Source of the DNA: Persephonella sp.
GTDB lineage: Bacteria; Aquificota; Aquificia; Aquificales; Hydrogenothermaceae
NCBI RefSeq assembly: GCF_027023985.1
Contig: NZ_JALVTW010000038.1
Coordinates: forward strand, 1-60,680
Reading direction: 5' to 3'
DNA length: 60,680 bases
Part shown: in pieces, positions 42,382 to 50,921 of the stretch
Numbering within the stretch: the first letter of the stretch is position 1
Layout of the letters: every line of letters begins with the position of its first letter
Notes under the pieces: generated by a model
What the model saw: only the letters and a program-made list of their open reading frames with translations
What the model was told of the DNA's origin: nothing
Databases searched by the model: none
Position numbers and translations under genes: made by a program

Positions 42382-43521
42382 ATGGAATTTAATAATTTTT
42401 TAAAAAAACAGCTTAATGGGATAAAGGATAAAAACTTATACAGAAAAAGGTATATTCTACCTGCAGATATTATTGATTTTTCCTCAAATGATTATCTTGG
42501 ATTAAAAGATAATCCCGAAACAAAAGAAAAACTTTGTAAAAAAATAAAAAATCTTGCCCTTGGCAGTGGTGCATCTACCCTTATTTCAGGATACACAGAG
42601 ACCCAAAAGCAGCTTGAGGAAGAACTTGCAAAGTTTAAAGAAACAGAAAGCTGTCTTGTGGTAGGCAGTGGTTATCTTGCAAATACAGGTCTGATACAGG
42701 CAATAACTTCAGAAAAAGATATTATATTTTCTGATGAGCTTAATCATGCTTCAATCATAGATGGAATAAGACTTTCAAAGGCGAAAAGGGTTATATATAA
42801 ACACAATGACCTGAATGATTTAGAAGATAAACTTAAAAGAGAGCAAACAACAGGATTTAGATTTATCATTACAGATGGCGTTTTTAGTATGGAAGGGGAT
42901 ATTGTTCCTTTTGACCATCTAAAAACTCTTGCCGATAGATATAACGCTGTAATAATAGTTGATGATGCCCATGCTACAGGCGTTATCGGAGAAGGAAAAG
43001 GGACAGTTTTCCATTTTGGTCTGAAACCTGATGAGAATATAATTCAAATGGGAACTTTATCAAAAGCAATCGGTAGCTATGGAGCATTTATCTGCGGAAG
43101 TAGAACTCTAATTGATTACCTGATAAACCGTATGAGAACCCAGATTTTCTCAACAGCTTTGTCTCCTGTCCAGAATTTTATATCCCTTTCAAACCTAAAA
43201 ATATTACAAAAAGAGCCTTTTAGAAGAGAAAAAATATTAAAACTATCAGAGTATCTCTACAGACAGGCAAAAGAAAAAGGTATAAATCTGACCTATTACG
43301 GAACTCCTATTCTTACCTTAATTGTAGGAGAAGAAAAAAAAGCCCTTTATATCAGAGACAAATTACTTAAAAGAAAACTCTTTGTTCAGGCTATCCGTCC
43401 ACCAACAGTGCCACAAGGAACATCCAGACTTAGAATTACAATTTCCTACAAACATACCGAAAACGATATAAATTATTTGGTAAACTCTTTAAAAGAAATT
43501 CTGGAGAACTACGATGGGTAG
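42382..43521 (+). CDS. bioF: 8-amino-7-oxononanoate synthase-like PLP enzyme
   Basis: An alpha-oxoamine synthase of 379 residues. Signatures: IIDFSSNDYLGLK, LGSGASTLISGYTETQKQLEEELA, FSDELNHASIIDGIRLSKA, VDDAHATGVIGEGKG and the PLP-lysine segment MGTLSKAIGSYGAFICG. BioF condenses pimeloyl-ACP and alanine in biotin synthesis; 2-amino-3-ketobutyrate CoA ligase is the main alternative. The ALGSGAS segment and C-terminal FVQAIRPPTVPQGTSRLRIT fit BioF. It overlaps a small gene at its end. Confidence 0.88.
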   Translation: MEFNNFLKKQLNGIKDKNLYRKRYILPADIIDFSSNDYLGLKDNPETKEKLCKKIKNLALGSGASTLISGYTETQKQLEEELAKFKETESCLVVGSGYLANTGLIQAITSEKDIIFSDELNHASIIDGIRLSKAKRVIYKHNDLNDLEDKLKREQTTGFRFIITDGVFSMEGDIVPFDHLKTLADRYNAVIIVDDAHATGVIGEGKGTVFHFGLKPDENIIQMGTLSKAIGSYGAFICGSRTLIDYLINRMRTQIFSTALSPVQNFISLSNLKILQKEPFRREKILKLSEYLYRQAKEKGINLTYYGTPILTLIVGEEKKALYIRDKLLKRKLFVQAIRPPTVPQGTSRLRITISYKHTENDINYLVNSLKEILENYDG

Positions 43522-43750
43522 AGAAATAATAGAAGAATTTGAAAGTGAAAAAGGTATAAAAGTAGTTTTGGAATATGATTATGAAAAAGAAATATACGTA
43601 ATGACCATCTACAAAGACACAGGAAAAATAGTATTTCAGGGAACTATGGATGAGATACAAAAACAAGCAGAAAAATATTTTGTAAAATCCCTTAAAGATA
43701 TCAAAAACAAGATGGAAATAGCACTTCTTGAAGACCTTTTTAATAGATAA
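43514..43750 (+). CDS. Small charged protein of unknown function
   Basis: A 78-residue product starting eight bases before the bioF stop (overlap), acidic N-half with FESEKGIKVVLEYDYEKE, then YVMTIYKDTGKIVFQGTM and a helical Lys-rich tail. It is predicted as a small mixed alpha/beta domain. The overlap with bioF argues that it is translated. No family recognised. Confidence 0.55.
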   Translation: MGREIIEEFESEKGIKVVLEYDYEKEIYVMTIYKDTGKIVFQGTMDEIQKQAEKYFVKSLKDIKNKMEIALLEDLFNR

Positions 43751-43815
43751 ATTTCCCTTGCTTCAAAATAATTCTTGATATTTCTCATACTTATCCCTCT
43801 TTTTTTTGTCTATAT

Positions 43816-43835
43816 TGGTTAGTAAATACTAACCA
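43816..43835. promoter_or_regulatory. 20-bp near-perfect inverted repeat, operator for the MBL-rhodanese gene
   Basis: TGGTTAGTA and TACTAACCA are 9-base arms around a central AA. It overlaps a TATATT-like -10 at its left edge and ends 15 bases before the ATG. This size and position fit a dimeric winged-helix repressor (for example a sulfide/persulfide-sensing ArsR-type regulator such as BigR/SqrR), which is inference from the target gene. Confidence 0.6.
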
Positions 43836-43850
43836 TAGAGGTAAGAAGTA

Positions 43851-45236
43851 ATGCTCATAGAAAGATTTTTTGTTGGAGATGGAATATCCCATATATCATA
43901 TTTAGTTGCAGGTCAAACAAAGGCTATAGTGATTGACCCTAAAAGAGATGTGAATGATTACATCCGGAAGGCAAAAGAACTGGGAGTAGAAATTGAAGCC
44001 ATACTGGTAACACATCTTCATGCTGATTTTATAGGTGGACACTATGAACTCTCAGAAAAAACAGGAGCAAAACTATATCTTCCAGCCAAACAAGAAAGCA
44101 AAAGGGCACATATTCCTGTTCAGGAAGGGGATATTATCCAGATAGAAAACATAAAAATAGATGTTCTGGATACACCTGGACATACACCTGAACATGTATC
44201 TTATGTGTTTACAGATTTGTCCCGTGGAGAAGAACCTGTTGCTGTATTTACAGGGGATACACTTTTTGTTGGTGATGTTGGAAGACCTGATTTATTCCCA
44301 GATAAAAAAGAGGAACTTGCAAAAGCATTATACAACTCTCTACAAAAACTTATGGGATTACCTGATTTTGTAGAGGTTTATCCTGCACATGGAGCAGGAA
44401 CTTTGTGTGGTAAGGCATTATCCACAAAAAGAAGTTCTACCATTGGATATGAAAAAAGATTCAATAAACTTTTATCCCTTTCAGAAGAGGATTTTATAAA
44501 AAGTCTTCTTGAAGGAATGCCACCTGCACCAGACCATTTTAAAAGATGCTCTAAGATAAATGAAGAAGGTGCAATGTTCCTTTCTAAACTTAGTTCTCCA
44601 AAACCTTTATCTGTTAAAGAGTTTGAAAATCTCATAGATGATGATAGAATTGTTCTGGATACAAGACATTATCTCACATGGATTGGAGGTCATATTCCTA
44701 ATTCTCTAAGTATGGATTACAAATTTATGCCATTTTCTTTATTTGCTGGATGGATACTTGACCCCGAAAAAGAGATTTTACTTGTTATAGACAACAGCAA
44801 TGAAGTTGACGATATAGCTATTAAGCTGAGAAGAGTTGGTATAGATAATATTGTAGGATATATTGAAAATCATACATTTTCATGGACAAAAGCAGGAAAG
44901 CCAATAAAATCATTTAAAGCCATATCTCCTGATACATTAGAAGAAAGGCTTAATGATGAAAATATTCTTCTTTTAGATGTAAGGTCAAAATCTGAACTTA
45001 GAAGTGGCCAGATAGAAAACTCTATAAATATTCCTTTACCTGAACTTAGAGAAAGATATATTGAACTTGATAAAGATAAAGATAAAGAGATAATTATCTA
45101 CTGTGGTTTAGGACCAAGAGGTGCACTGGCTGCAAGTTTACTGGAAAAAGTTGGATTTGAAAATATATCTGTTCTTGCTGGCGGTTTTACAGGATGGAGT
45201 AATTATAAGAAATCTCCTCTTGTTTGTGGGAGATAA
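43851..45236 (+). CDS. Metallo-beta-lactamase fold/rhodanese fusion, persulfide dioxygenase-like
   Basis: A 461-residue protein. Residues 1-235 are a metallo-beta-lactamase domain with ILVTHLHADFIGGH, DTPGHTPEHVSY and FTGDTLFVGDVGRPDL, the metal pattern of ETHE1-like persulfide dioxygenases. Two rhodanese domains follow. The first (VLDTRHYLTWIGGHIPNS) has no catalytic Cys in its active loop (VIDNSNEVDD); the second keeps Cys in IYCGLGPRGALAASLL. This layout is known from bacterial persulfide dioxygenase-rhodanese fusions that oxidise glutathione- or coenzyme-A-like persulfides to sulfite. The operator just upstream fits sulfide-responsive control. Confidence 0.88.
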   Translation: MLIERFFVGDGISHISYLVAGQTKAIVIDPKRDVNDYIRKAKELGVEIEAILVTHLHADFIGGHYELSEKTGAKLYLPAKQESKRAHIPVQEGDIIQIENIKIDVLDTPGHTPEHVSYVFTDLSRGEEPVAVFTGDTLFVGDVGRPDLFPDKKEELAKALYNSLQKLMGLPDFVEVYPAHGAGTLCGKALSTKRSSTIGYEKRFNKLLSLSEEDFIKSLLEGMPPAPDHFKRCSKINEEGAMFLSKLSSPKPLSVKEFENLIDDDRIVLDTRHYLTWIGGHIPNSLSMDYKFMPFSLFAGWILDPEKEILLVIDNSNEVDDIAIKLRRVGIDNIVGYIENHTFSWTKAGKPIKSFKAISPDTLEERLNDENILLLDVRSKSELRSGQIENSINIPLPELRERYIELDKDKDKEIIIYCGLGPRGALAASLLEKVGFENISVLAGGFTGWSNYKKSPLVCGR

Positions 45237-45238
45237 AT

Positions 45239-45270
45239 TCCAAGGGGTAAATGCCCCTTGGTTTAATTTC
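45239..45270. terminator. Rho-independent terminator between the MBL-rhodanese gene and small membrane genes
   Basis: CCAAGGGG and CCCCTTGG form a perfect 8-base stem with a TAAATG loop, followed by TTTAATTT on the plus strand. It lies between the plus-strand fusion gene and the minus-strand 35-residue gene, so it can end both. Confidence 0.8.
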
Positions 45271-45283
45271 TGATGATTATAAA

Positions 45284-45391
45284 TTACTGTTTTCTTTCCT
45301 CAAAGTAATCCTTCATTGTCAAGAATGCCATTGTGCCGAAAACTAATAAAACTATTAACATTGTAATAAAAAGTAAAATTTCTAAGAACAT
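45284..45391 (-). CDS. 35-residue membrane microprotein
   Basis: ATG with GGAG seven to eight bases upstream opens 35 codons: FLEILLFITMLIVLLVFGTM is one membrane helix, followed by AFLTMKDYFEERKQ. It begins two bases after the stop of the 84-residue membrane gene, so the two form a mini-operon. Reading frame, ribosome site and coupling support it; no family is known. Confidence 0.5.
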   Translation of the reverse strand: MFLEILLFITMLIVLLVFGTMAFLTMKDYFEERKQ

Positions 45392-45392
45392 A

Positions 45393-45647
45393 TTAAATCT
45401 CCTTTAATTTCTTTCTTATAGATAGCCATAACCATAAAGCAAATATGGAAACTACAATAATTACGAATAATAAAAATACATACAATTCTTTATTGAATTT
45501 ACTTCCAAATATTTTAAGATGCAAAGTGCCTAATCCTGCACTTGCAGTTAGAATAATTATAATCAAAGTTCTAAATAATCCCTCTTTAATTTTCAGTTTT
45601 TCAATCTCTAATTTCTTCAACTCAAGTTCTTTCTGGTCTTTACTCAT
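45393..45647 (-). CDS. Small two-helix membrane protein
   Basis: An 84-residue protein with a charged N-terminal coiled coil (KDQKELELKKLEIEKLKIKEG) and two membrane helices (LIIIILTASAGLGTL and VFLLFVIIVVSIFALWLWL) ending in a basic tail. Small proteins of this pattern are often membrane-associated regulators, but none is recognised here. Confidence 0.55.
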   Translation of the reverse strand: MSKDQKELELKKLEIEKLKIKEGLFRTLIIIILTASAGLGTLHLKIFGSKFNKELYVFLLFVIIVVSIFALWLWLSIRKKLKEI

Positions 45648-45832
45648 TTTTCTTTCTCATAATTTCTTAGTAGGTTAATTCTTAAAAATCAAAGTTTAAC
45701 TAAAGGCTGGATACATATTATTTACAAAGTTTTATCCTTTTTATTGTCAATAAGTTATGTTGCAATAAATATAACAATTCTGTTATTGGTTAACAAGTTG
45801 AAGGAAATTATGTATTTTTGAAATTATTAAAA

Positions 45833-45906
45833 TGTCCCCGGGCGGATTCGAACCGCCGACCTCGAGATTAGGAATCTCGCGCTCTATCCTTCTGAGCTAC
45901 GGGGAC
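45833..45906 (-). tRNA. tRNA-Arg (anticodon CCT)
   Basis: Read on the minus strand: acceptor GTCCCCG/CGGGGAC, anticodon stem CGAGA/TCTCG with loop TTCCTAA, T arm GGCGG/CCGCC. The anticodon CCT reads AGG. CCA is not encoded. Confidence 0.95.
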
Positions 45907-47220
45907 TTATTTTTCAGGTAAGAGCTGAACTTCTGTGTAGTTATTGTCACCGAAATATTTTTTCAGATAGTTATCTACTTTCCTTTTTGTAACCTTCTTA
46001 ATATTATCCAGATACTCTATATCATATTTTACATCACCGGCAACAGAAGCTGCATATCCAAGTGCTTCTGCATCATGAACAACTTCTTCTCTGGAAAAAA
46101 CTTCACTATTTATTATTTTCTCTTTTGCATTTTCTACAAGTTCTTTTGGAATACCGTTTTTCCTATAGTTATCTATTATTTTGAACAATTCTTTTTTTAC
46201 CTTGTCAACCTTTTCCGGCTCCGTTACAAAAAAGAATATAAACTGGCTTGTTCCCCTATGAGATAAATATCCGCCATAAATTGCCTGAACCAAACCTGTT
46301 TCTCTGAGCTTCTGATAAAGAACAGATGTTCTACCACCTGAAAAAATCTCTTCCAGAACCCGTGCTGTATAGCTATCTTTATCTTTTATAGGTGGTGCCT
46401 GCCATCCTATAGCAACATAAGCCCTTGTTATTTGAGGTTTTCTAAGGATTTTTTCTCTGACTTCTTTTTGAGGAGGTTCAAGAGGAACTTTAGGTGGTTT
46501 GTAGTATTTACCTTTTACTGTTCCAAATGTTTCTTTTATTTTTTTAAGCACCTCATCTTTATTTATATTTCCAACCACTACAATATAAGTATTAGAAGGC
46601 ACGTAATACGAATAGAAATAATGTTTTACAAGTGGTTCATCAAATTTTTCTATTGTTTCTCTATATCCTATTACCGGATGCTTATAATTGCTTACTTTAT
46701 ATGCAAGCTTGTTGTAAGTATCCCATAAAGCACTTTTTGGATTATCCAGATGTCTGTTTAACTCCTCTAAAACAATAGGTTTTTCCTTTTCTATCATTTT
46801 TTGGGAAAGGGTGGGAGCTGTAGTCATGTAATAAAGATATTGAAGAGATTCTTCCCAGAACGGTGCTGCTATTTCTATATGATAAAAAGTAAAATCATAG
46901 CTGGTGGCTGCATTTATGCTTCCGCCTTTTTTCTCAATTTCTTTTTCTATTTCACCAGGTTTTGTATATTTGGTTCCGTTAAAAAGCATATGTTCAAGGA
47001 AGTGGGATAATCCCCTTTCATTATCTTTTTCAAATACAGAACCAACCCCAAACCATACCTGTAGTGCAACTGCCTGTGTATCTTTTCTCTCTTTTATTAT
47101 TGCTGTTGCACCATTATCCAGTTTTTCTATATATATATGTTTTTCCTCAAGCAGTTTGTCCGCTTTTGCAATAGCTACACTCATAATTAACCCCACAAAA
47201 ATTATTAATATCCTTTTCAT
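45907..47220 (-). CDS. M16-family zinc peptidase, secreted/envelope
   Basis: A 437-residue processing-peptidase-like protein. A signal peptide (MKRILIIFVGLIMSVAIAKA) precedes the inverted zinc motif GLSHFLEHMLFNGT (HxxEH); the distal Glu is in NAATSYDFTFYHIEI and the region EKEKPIVLEELN. GYRETIEKFDEPLVKHYFYSYYVPSN and the second-half SGGRTSVLYQKLRETGLV are M16 signatures. It overlaps the upstream Mrr-like gene by four bases and the tRNA-Arg 5' end abuts its stop. Confidence 0.92.
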   Translation of the reverse strand: MKRILIIFVGLIMSVAIAKADKLLEEKHIYIEKLDNGATAIIKERKDTQAVALQVWFGVGSVFEKDNERGLSHFLEHMLFNGTKYTKPGEIEKEIEKKGGSINAATSYDFTFYHIEIAAPFWEESLQYLYYMTTAPTLSQKMIEKEKPIVLEELNRHLDNPKSALWDTYNKLAYKVSNYKHPVIGYRETIEKFDEPLVKHYFYSYYVPSNTYIVVVGNINKDEVLKKIKETFGTVKGKYYKPPKVPLEPPQKEVREKILRKPQITRAYVAIGWQAPPIKDKDSYTARVLEEIFSGGRTSVLYQKLRETGLVQAIYGGYLSHRGTSQFIFFFVTEPEKVDKVKKELFKIIDNYRKNGIPKELVENAKEKIINSEVFSREEVVHDAEALGYAASVAGDVKYDIEYLDNIKKVTKRKVDNYLKKYFGDNNYTEVQLLPEK

Positions 47221-47996
47221 TTTTCCACCTTTTGCTTTTGATAAGCCTCTTGTAGTTTCTCCTCCACCTCTTTAATCCATGTATCCCTTCTTATTACTTC
47301 ATCTGCCGTTTCCTTGTGTAGTAATTCATAATTATTCAGTTTTGTCTCCGTTTCGTAAAAATCTTCAACAATTCGTATAGACGGGAAAAATTTTATAATT
47401 TGATTATACTCAAAAAATTGGACTCCTTTATTTATCATATAATTTTTTATTCTCTGGTCAAATAATCCATTACTTATAATCCATATACCCTGACAATTAT
47501 ATTTCTCCTTACCTTCTATTAAGGTATCAATATATCTCTCATTTATCTTTTTTGCCTGCTGGTAATCAACGAAATCAAGACAAATCAGGTTATTATTAAC
47601 CTTTAGCAACAAATCTATATTATGGTCTTTATAAACAGGTGGTTCGTATACTTTAAAATCCAGAATTTTAAGTAGTTCTGTAAATGTCCATTCAAAATCT
47701 GTTCCTTTTAGCCTTCTGAGGAGTTGTTTTTCATCTTCACTCCATTTGTATCTGTATATGCTTTCTTTTATCTCTTTGAGTTTATTCTTATATTCCTGAA
47801 TTTTTTCCTGAAATCTTTTTGCTTTCTCTGAATACTCTACCTTTTCTTTGCTGAACTTATCTTTGTAATAATTAAGGGTTGGGATTAGCTGCTCCTCCTT
47901 TTTCTTTTTTTCTTCTCTGTATCTTAGATAGATATAATAGCTGACAATACCGGCTATTATAAGGACTATAGATATATCAACGATATCAGGTTTCAT
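47217..47996 (-). CDS. Membrane-anchored Mrr-like restriction-fold protein, catalytic Lys apparently absent
   Basis: A 259-residue protein: N-terminal membrane helix (IVDISIVLIIAGIVSYYIYL), a charged coiled coil, then an Mrr-type domain from about residue 100: GTDFEWTFTELLKILDFKVYEP (helix with Glu), HNIDLLLKVNNNLICLDFVDYQQ, and GIWIISNG plus NYMINKGVQFFEY. Functional Mrr folds have D...(E/Q)xK; here the strand after NIDLLL reads LICLDF with no Lys, so cleavage is doubtful. Its start overlaps the macrodomain gene by 11 bases. A tethered nucleic-acid-binding or regulatory role is possible. Confidence 0.75.
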   Translation of the reverse strand: MKPDIVDISIVLIIAGIVSYYIYLRYREEKKKKEEQLIPTLNYYKDKFSKEKVEYSEKAKRFQEKIQEYKNKLKEIKESIYRYKWSEDEKQLLRRLKGTDFEWTFTELLKILDFKVYEPPVYKDHNIDLLLKVNNNLICLDFVDYQQAKKINERYIDTLIEGKEKYNCQGIWIISNGLFDQRIKNYMINKGVQFFEYNQIIKFFPSIRIVEDFYETETKLNNYELLHKETADEVIRRDTWIKEVEEKLQEAYQKQKVEK

Positions 47997-48552
47997 TCAA
48001 AACTTCCTTCAATGCTTGATTGTAATATTCATAAATATCCGGAGTAAAGAGAACAAATCTAATCTCTTCTATAAAGTTTTCATTTTTAATAAAATCAACA
48101 GCTGCTTTTAATGCAATTCTTGCGGCTTCATCTACAGGACACCTATAAGCACCTGTGCTTATTGAAGGAAAAGCAATTGTTTTTATTTCATTTTCTTTAG
48201 CTAATTTAAGACTATTGTAGTATGCATTATATAGAAGCTTACTTTTTGTATCATTGAATTTTCCACCACAAATGGGACCAACAGTATGTATCACATATTT
48301 TGCTTTTAGATTTCCGCCTGTAGTAATAACTGCTTCTCCTGTAGGCAGTCCATCAGGATATTGTGTCTGACGAATTTTCTTACATTCCTCTAATATCTGG
48401 GGTCCCCCTTTCCTATGAATAGTCCCATCAACACCGCCACCACCCATAAGGGTGGAATTTGCAGCATTAACTATTGCGTCAGTATCTTCCTCTGTGATAT
48501 CTCCTATTTTTAAAACTATTTTTGTATTGCCTAACTTGATTTCTTCCATCAA
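47986..48552 (-). CDS. Macrodomain ADP-ribose-binding/hydrolase protein (YmdB-like)
   Basis: A 188-residue macrodomain with KIGDITEEDTDAIVNAANSTLMGGGGVDGTIHRKGG (ADP-ribose-binding loop with Asn and GGGGVD), VIHTVGP and FPSISTGAYRCPVDEAA (phosphate-binding loop). Members remove ADP-ribose from proteins or O-acetyl-ADP-ribose. Start ATG at 48552 or one codon later. The following gene encodes the membrane-anchored Mrr-like protein, a pairing that may be functional. Confidence 0.9.
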   Translation of the reverse strand: MMEEIKLGNTKIVLKIGDITEEDTDAIVNAANSTLMGGGGVDGTIHRKGGPQILEECKKIRQTQYPDGLPTGEAVITTGGNLKAKYVIHTVGPICGGKFNDTKSKLLYNAYYNSLKLAKENEIKTIAFPSISTGAYRCPVDEAARIALKAAVDFIKNENFIEEIRFVLFTPDIYEYYNQALKEVLNET

Positions 48553-48588
48553 TTATAATTATATCAATTTTAAAAAGTGGTTAGCTGT

Positions 48589-49830
48589 ATGGAAGATTTT
48601 ATATTCATAGGACGGCAACCTATTTTAGATAGAAAAAAGAAAATAGCAGCTTATGAAATCCTTTACAGGAAAAGTTTTGAGGATTTTGCACAGATAGAAA
48701 GCGATAATGTGGCAACTTCACGGGTGCTGATTAATATTTTCAATAATATAGGCATACAGAAACTTTCTTCCGGCAAAAAAACATTTATTAATGTGAATTA
48801 TGATCTGCTTTTTTATGATATTTTCGATTTTATACCATCAGAAAACATTGTTTTAGAAATATTAGAAAACACCCCTGCCGATGAAAAAATAATAGAAAGA
48901 ATAAAAGACCTTAAAGAGAAAGGATTTGAATTTGCCCTGGATGACTTTTTAATTACTTCTGATAGCGTTAAACTATTGCCTTATGTAGATTATGTAAAAA
49001 TAGACCTTCTCCAAACATATAGCACAGATTTAGAAGAAACAGTAGAGTTCTTACGAAAATACAGCAAAAAACTTATCGCAGAAAAAGTAGAAGACTATCA
49101 AACATTTGATAAAACATACCATATGGGTTTTGATTTATTTCAAGGTTATTTCTTTGCCCAACCTATGATAATCTCCCACAAAAGATTTGACCCTTATGAA
49201 GTTACACTTTTAAATCTTTTAAAAGAACTTAACACAGAAAACCCATCAATAGATAGAATAGAAAATATAATAAAAGCCGATGTTCATATGACCTATAATC
49301 TCCTGAAATTTGTAAACTCTGCTTATTTTTCTTTGAAATCAAAAATTAAAAATATAAGACATGCCATTATGATGCTTGGGGCACACCACCTAAAAATGTG
49401 GGTGTTGTTAATGCTTTATGCAGACGCAAAAATCGGAGGAATAGACAGTCCATTATTGGAAACGGCACTTTTGAGGGGAAAATTACTGGAAACCTTAGCA
49501 AAACTAAAATCTGAAGATAATAATCTATCAGAAATGGCATTCTTAACAGGGGTTTTATCTTTGCTTGATGTTCTTTTAGGATTACCTAAAGAAGAGGTTC
49601 TCTCAGACCTTAATATTGATGAAGAAATCAAAAAAGCTCTTATTAATGAGGAAGGATATCTGGGAGAAATGCTAAAATTATGTTATCTACTGGAAATGGA
49701 AAAATTTGATGAACTGAAAGAAAACCTAAAACAGAAAAATATTAGCCTAAAGGATTTTTATAAAGCAGAAGAAAAAGCAATATTTTTTGTTGAAAATATA
49801 AAAAGACAGGTCTTAAAAGGAGTAAATTGA
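48589..49830 (+). CDS. EAL-HDOD (YuxH-like) signalling protein
   Basis: The ATG at 48589 starts a 413-residue protein; a GTG four codons earlier is possible. N-terminal EAL-like domain (FIGRQPILDRKKKIAAYEILYR, FALDDFLIT, KVEDYQTFDKTYHMGFDLFQGYFF) has lost several c-di-GMP catalytic residues. The HDOD domain (about 205-400: VHMTYNLLKFVNSAYFSLKSKIKNIRHAIMMLG) has the HDOD hydrophobic core. Such proteins bind partners rather than hydrolyse c-di-GMP. Its stop shares bases with the thyX start. Confidence 0.87.
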   Translation: MEDFIFIGRQPILDRKKKIAAYEILYRKSFEDFAQIESDNVATSRVLINIFNNIGIQKLSSGKKTFINVNYDLLFYDIFDFIPSENIVLEILENTPADEKIIERIKDLKEKGFEFALDDFLITSDSVKLLPYVDYVKIDLLQTYSTDLEETVEFLRKYSKKLIAEKVEDYQTFDKTYHMGFDLFQGYFFAQPMIISHKRFDPYEVTLLNLLKELNTENPSIDRIENIIKADVHMTYNLLKFVNSAYFSLKSKIKNIRHAIMMLGAHHLKMWVLLMLYADAKIGGIDSPLLETALLRGKLLETLAKLKSEDNNLSEMAFLTGVLSLLDVLLGLPKEEVLSDLNIDEEIKKALINEEGYLGEMLKLCYLLEMEKFDELKENLKQKNISLKDFYKAEEKAIFFVENIKRQVLKGVN

Positions 49831-50921
49831 TGCTAATAACAGAAATTTTTTCTTTGGAGGATTTCAGGGAGAGTATTCCTTTTACTGCTATAGGGGCAAG
49901 AACATGCTATTCCTCAGGGGACTTAAATTATCTGCTAAACGACCCACGGGTAGTTAGCCGTGAAGACAGGGCAAAATTTTTGTCAAAGCTTGGAAACTAT
50001 AAGCATTTTAGCGTTTTTGGACATTCTTTTGCCTATAAGGATTTGTCCCAACTACCTGAAGAACTGATAAACAAATATATACCGGCTACAGTAAAAAATC
50101 TTCCAAAAGAAGAAAAGGCAAGGGTACTTGCCACTTTAATTGCCGCAACGAAATTTAAATCCTATTACAATCCTGAATATCCAACGGTTATTGGGGTTTC
50201 CCTGAGACATTACCTTGAAGACATGCTGGAAAAAAGCGAAGATGAATATTTTAAAACTTTTGAGAAAATGGCAGAGTTTGATATACCGATACAGCCACTT
50301 GGACAAAGGGAAAATACCACCCTTATAGGACTGCTCAGGGAATATGACGGCTATGCAGTTTTTTATATAGACAATGTTTCCAGAACAATGACCCATCAGC
50401 TTGTAAGACATACAGCATTAAATTACAGCCAGAGAAGCCAGAGGTATGTTCGGGAAGACCAGAATTTGCTTATAATTCCTCCATCTGTTGAGCAGTCTGA
50501 AATTTCTGTTAATGGAAACAATCTAAAAGATAGCTTTTTATCTATCATCTCATACCTGAAAGAGCAGATAAACAACAGCGACGCAAAAGAAAGCCTGAAA
50601 TCTCAGGCTGTAGAGCGTATAAATAGATTTTTAGAAGAGTTTAAAAATAAACAGGATATATCCCTTAAGGATTTATTTCTCCTTACAGACCAGCTTTCTG
50701 AGGCTGTTTATGATTTTGCTGTTTATAATGGCAAAATAAAAAGGGAAGATGCCAGATTTATATTACCCCATGGAAGAAAAACAACAATAGTTGTTTCTGG
50801 AACACTAAGCTGGATAAAAGATTTCATAACAAAAAGAACAGACCCCCATGCCCAATGGGAAATCCAGAAAGTAGCAAGGCAGATGAAAGAGCTTCTCAAT
50901 GAGCAGGGAATAGATGTTTAA
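49830..50921 (+). CDS. thyX: Flavin-dependent thymidylate synthase with divergent signature
   Basis: ThyX makes dTMP from dUMP with FAD and methylene-tetrahydrofolate. The 363 residues exceed the common 220-260 length because of insertions after residue 60 and 205. TVIGVSLRHY and FYIDNVSRTMTHQLVRH are followed by RHTALNYSQRSQRY, whereas the family signature is RHRxxSxxxxSxR: the third Arg is Thr and the first Ser is Asn. The final Ser-x-Arg and the C-terminal RFILPHGRKTTIVVSGTLSWIKDFI are conserved. Ribosome site AGGAG; start ATG overlaps the previous stop. ubiB follows with an 8-base overlap. Confidence 0.88.
   Translation: MLITEIFSLEDFRESIPFTAIGARTCYSSGDLNYLLNDPRVVSREDRAKFLSKLGNYKHFSVFGHSFAYKDLSQLPEELINKYIPATVKNLPKEEKARVLATLIAATKFKSYYNPEYPTVIGVSLRHYLEDMLEKSEDEYFKTFEKMAEFDIPIQPLGQRENTTLIGLLREYDGYAVFYIDNVSRTMTHQLVRHTALNYSQRSQRYVREDQNLLIIPPSVEQSEISVNGNNLKDSFLSIISYLKEQINNSDAKESLKSQAVERINRFLEEFKNKQDISLKDLFLLTDQLSEAVYDFAVYNGKIKREDARFILPHGRKTTIVVSGTLSWIKDFITKRTDPHAQWEIQKVARQMKELLNEQGIDV

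Noticed and set aside
45648-45832. A tRNA-associated small RNA or attachment site upstream of tRNA-Arg
   Set aside because: AT-rich with short inverted repeats only; no duplicated tRNA end was found in the window.
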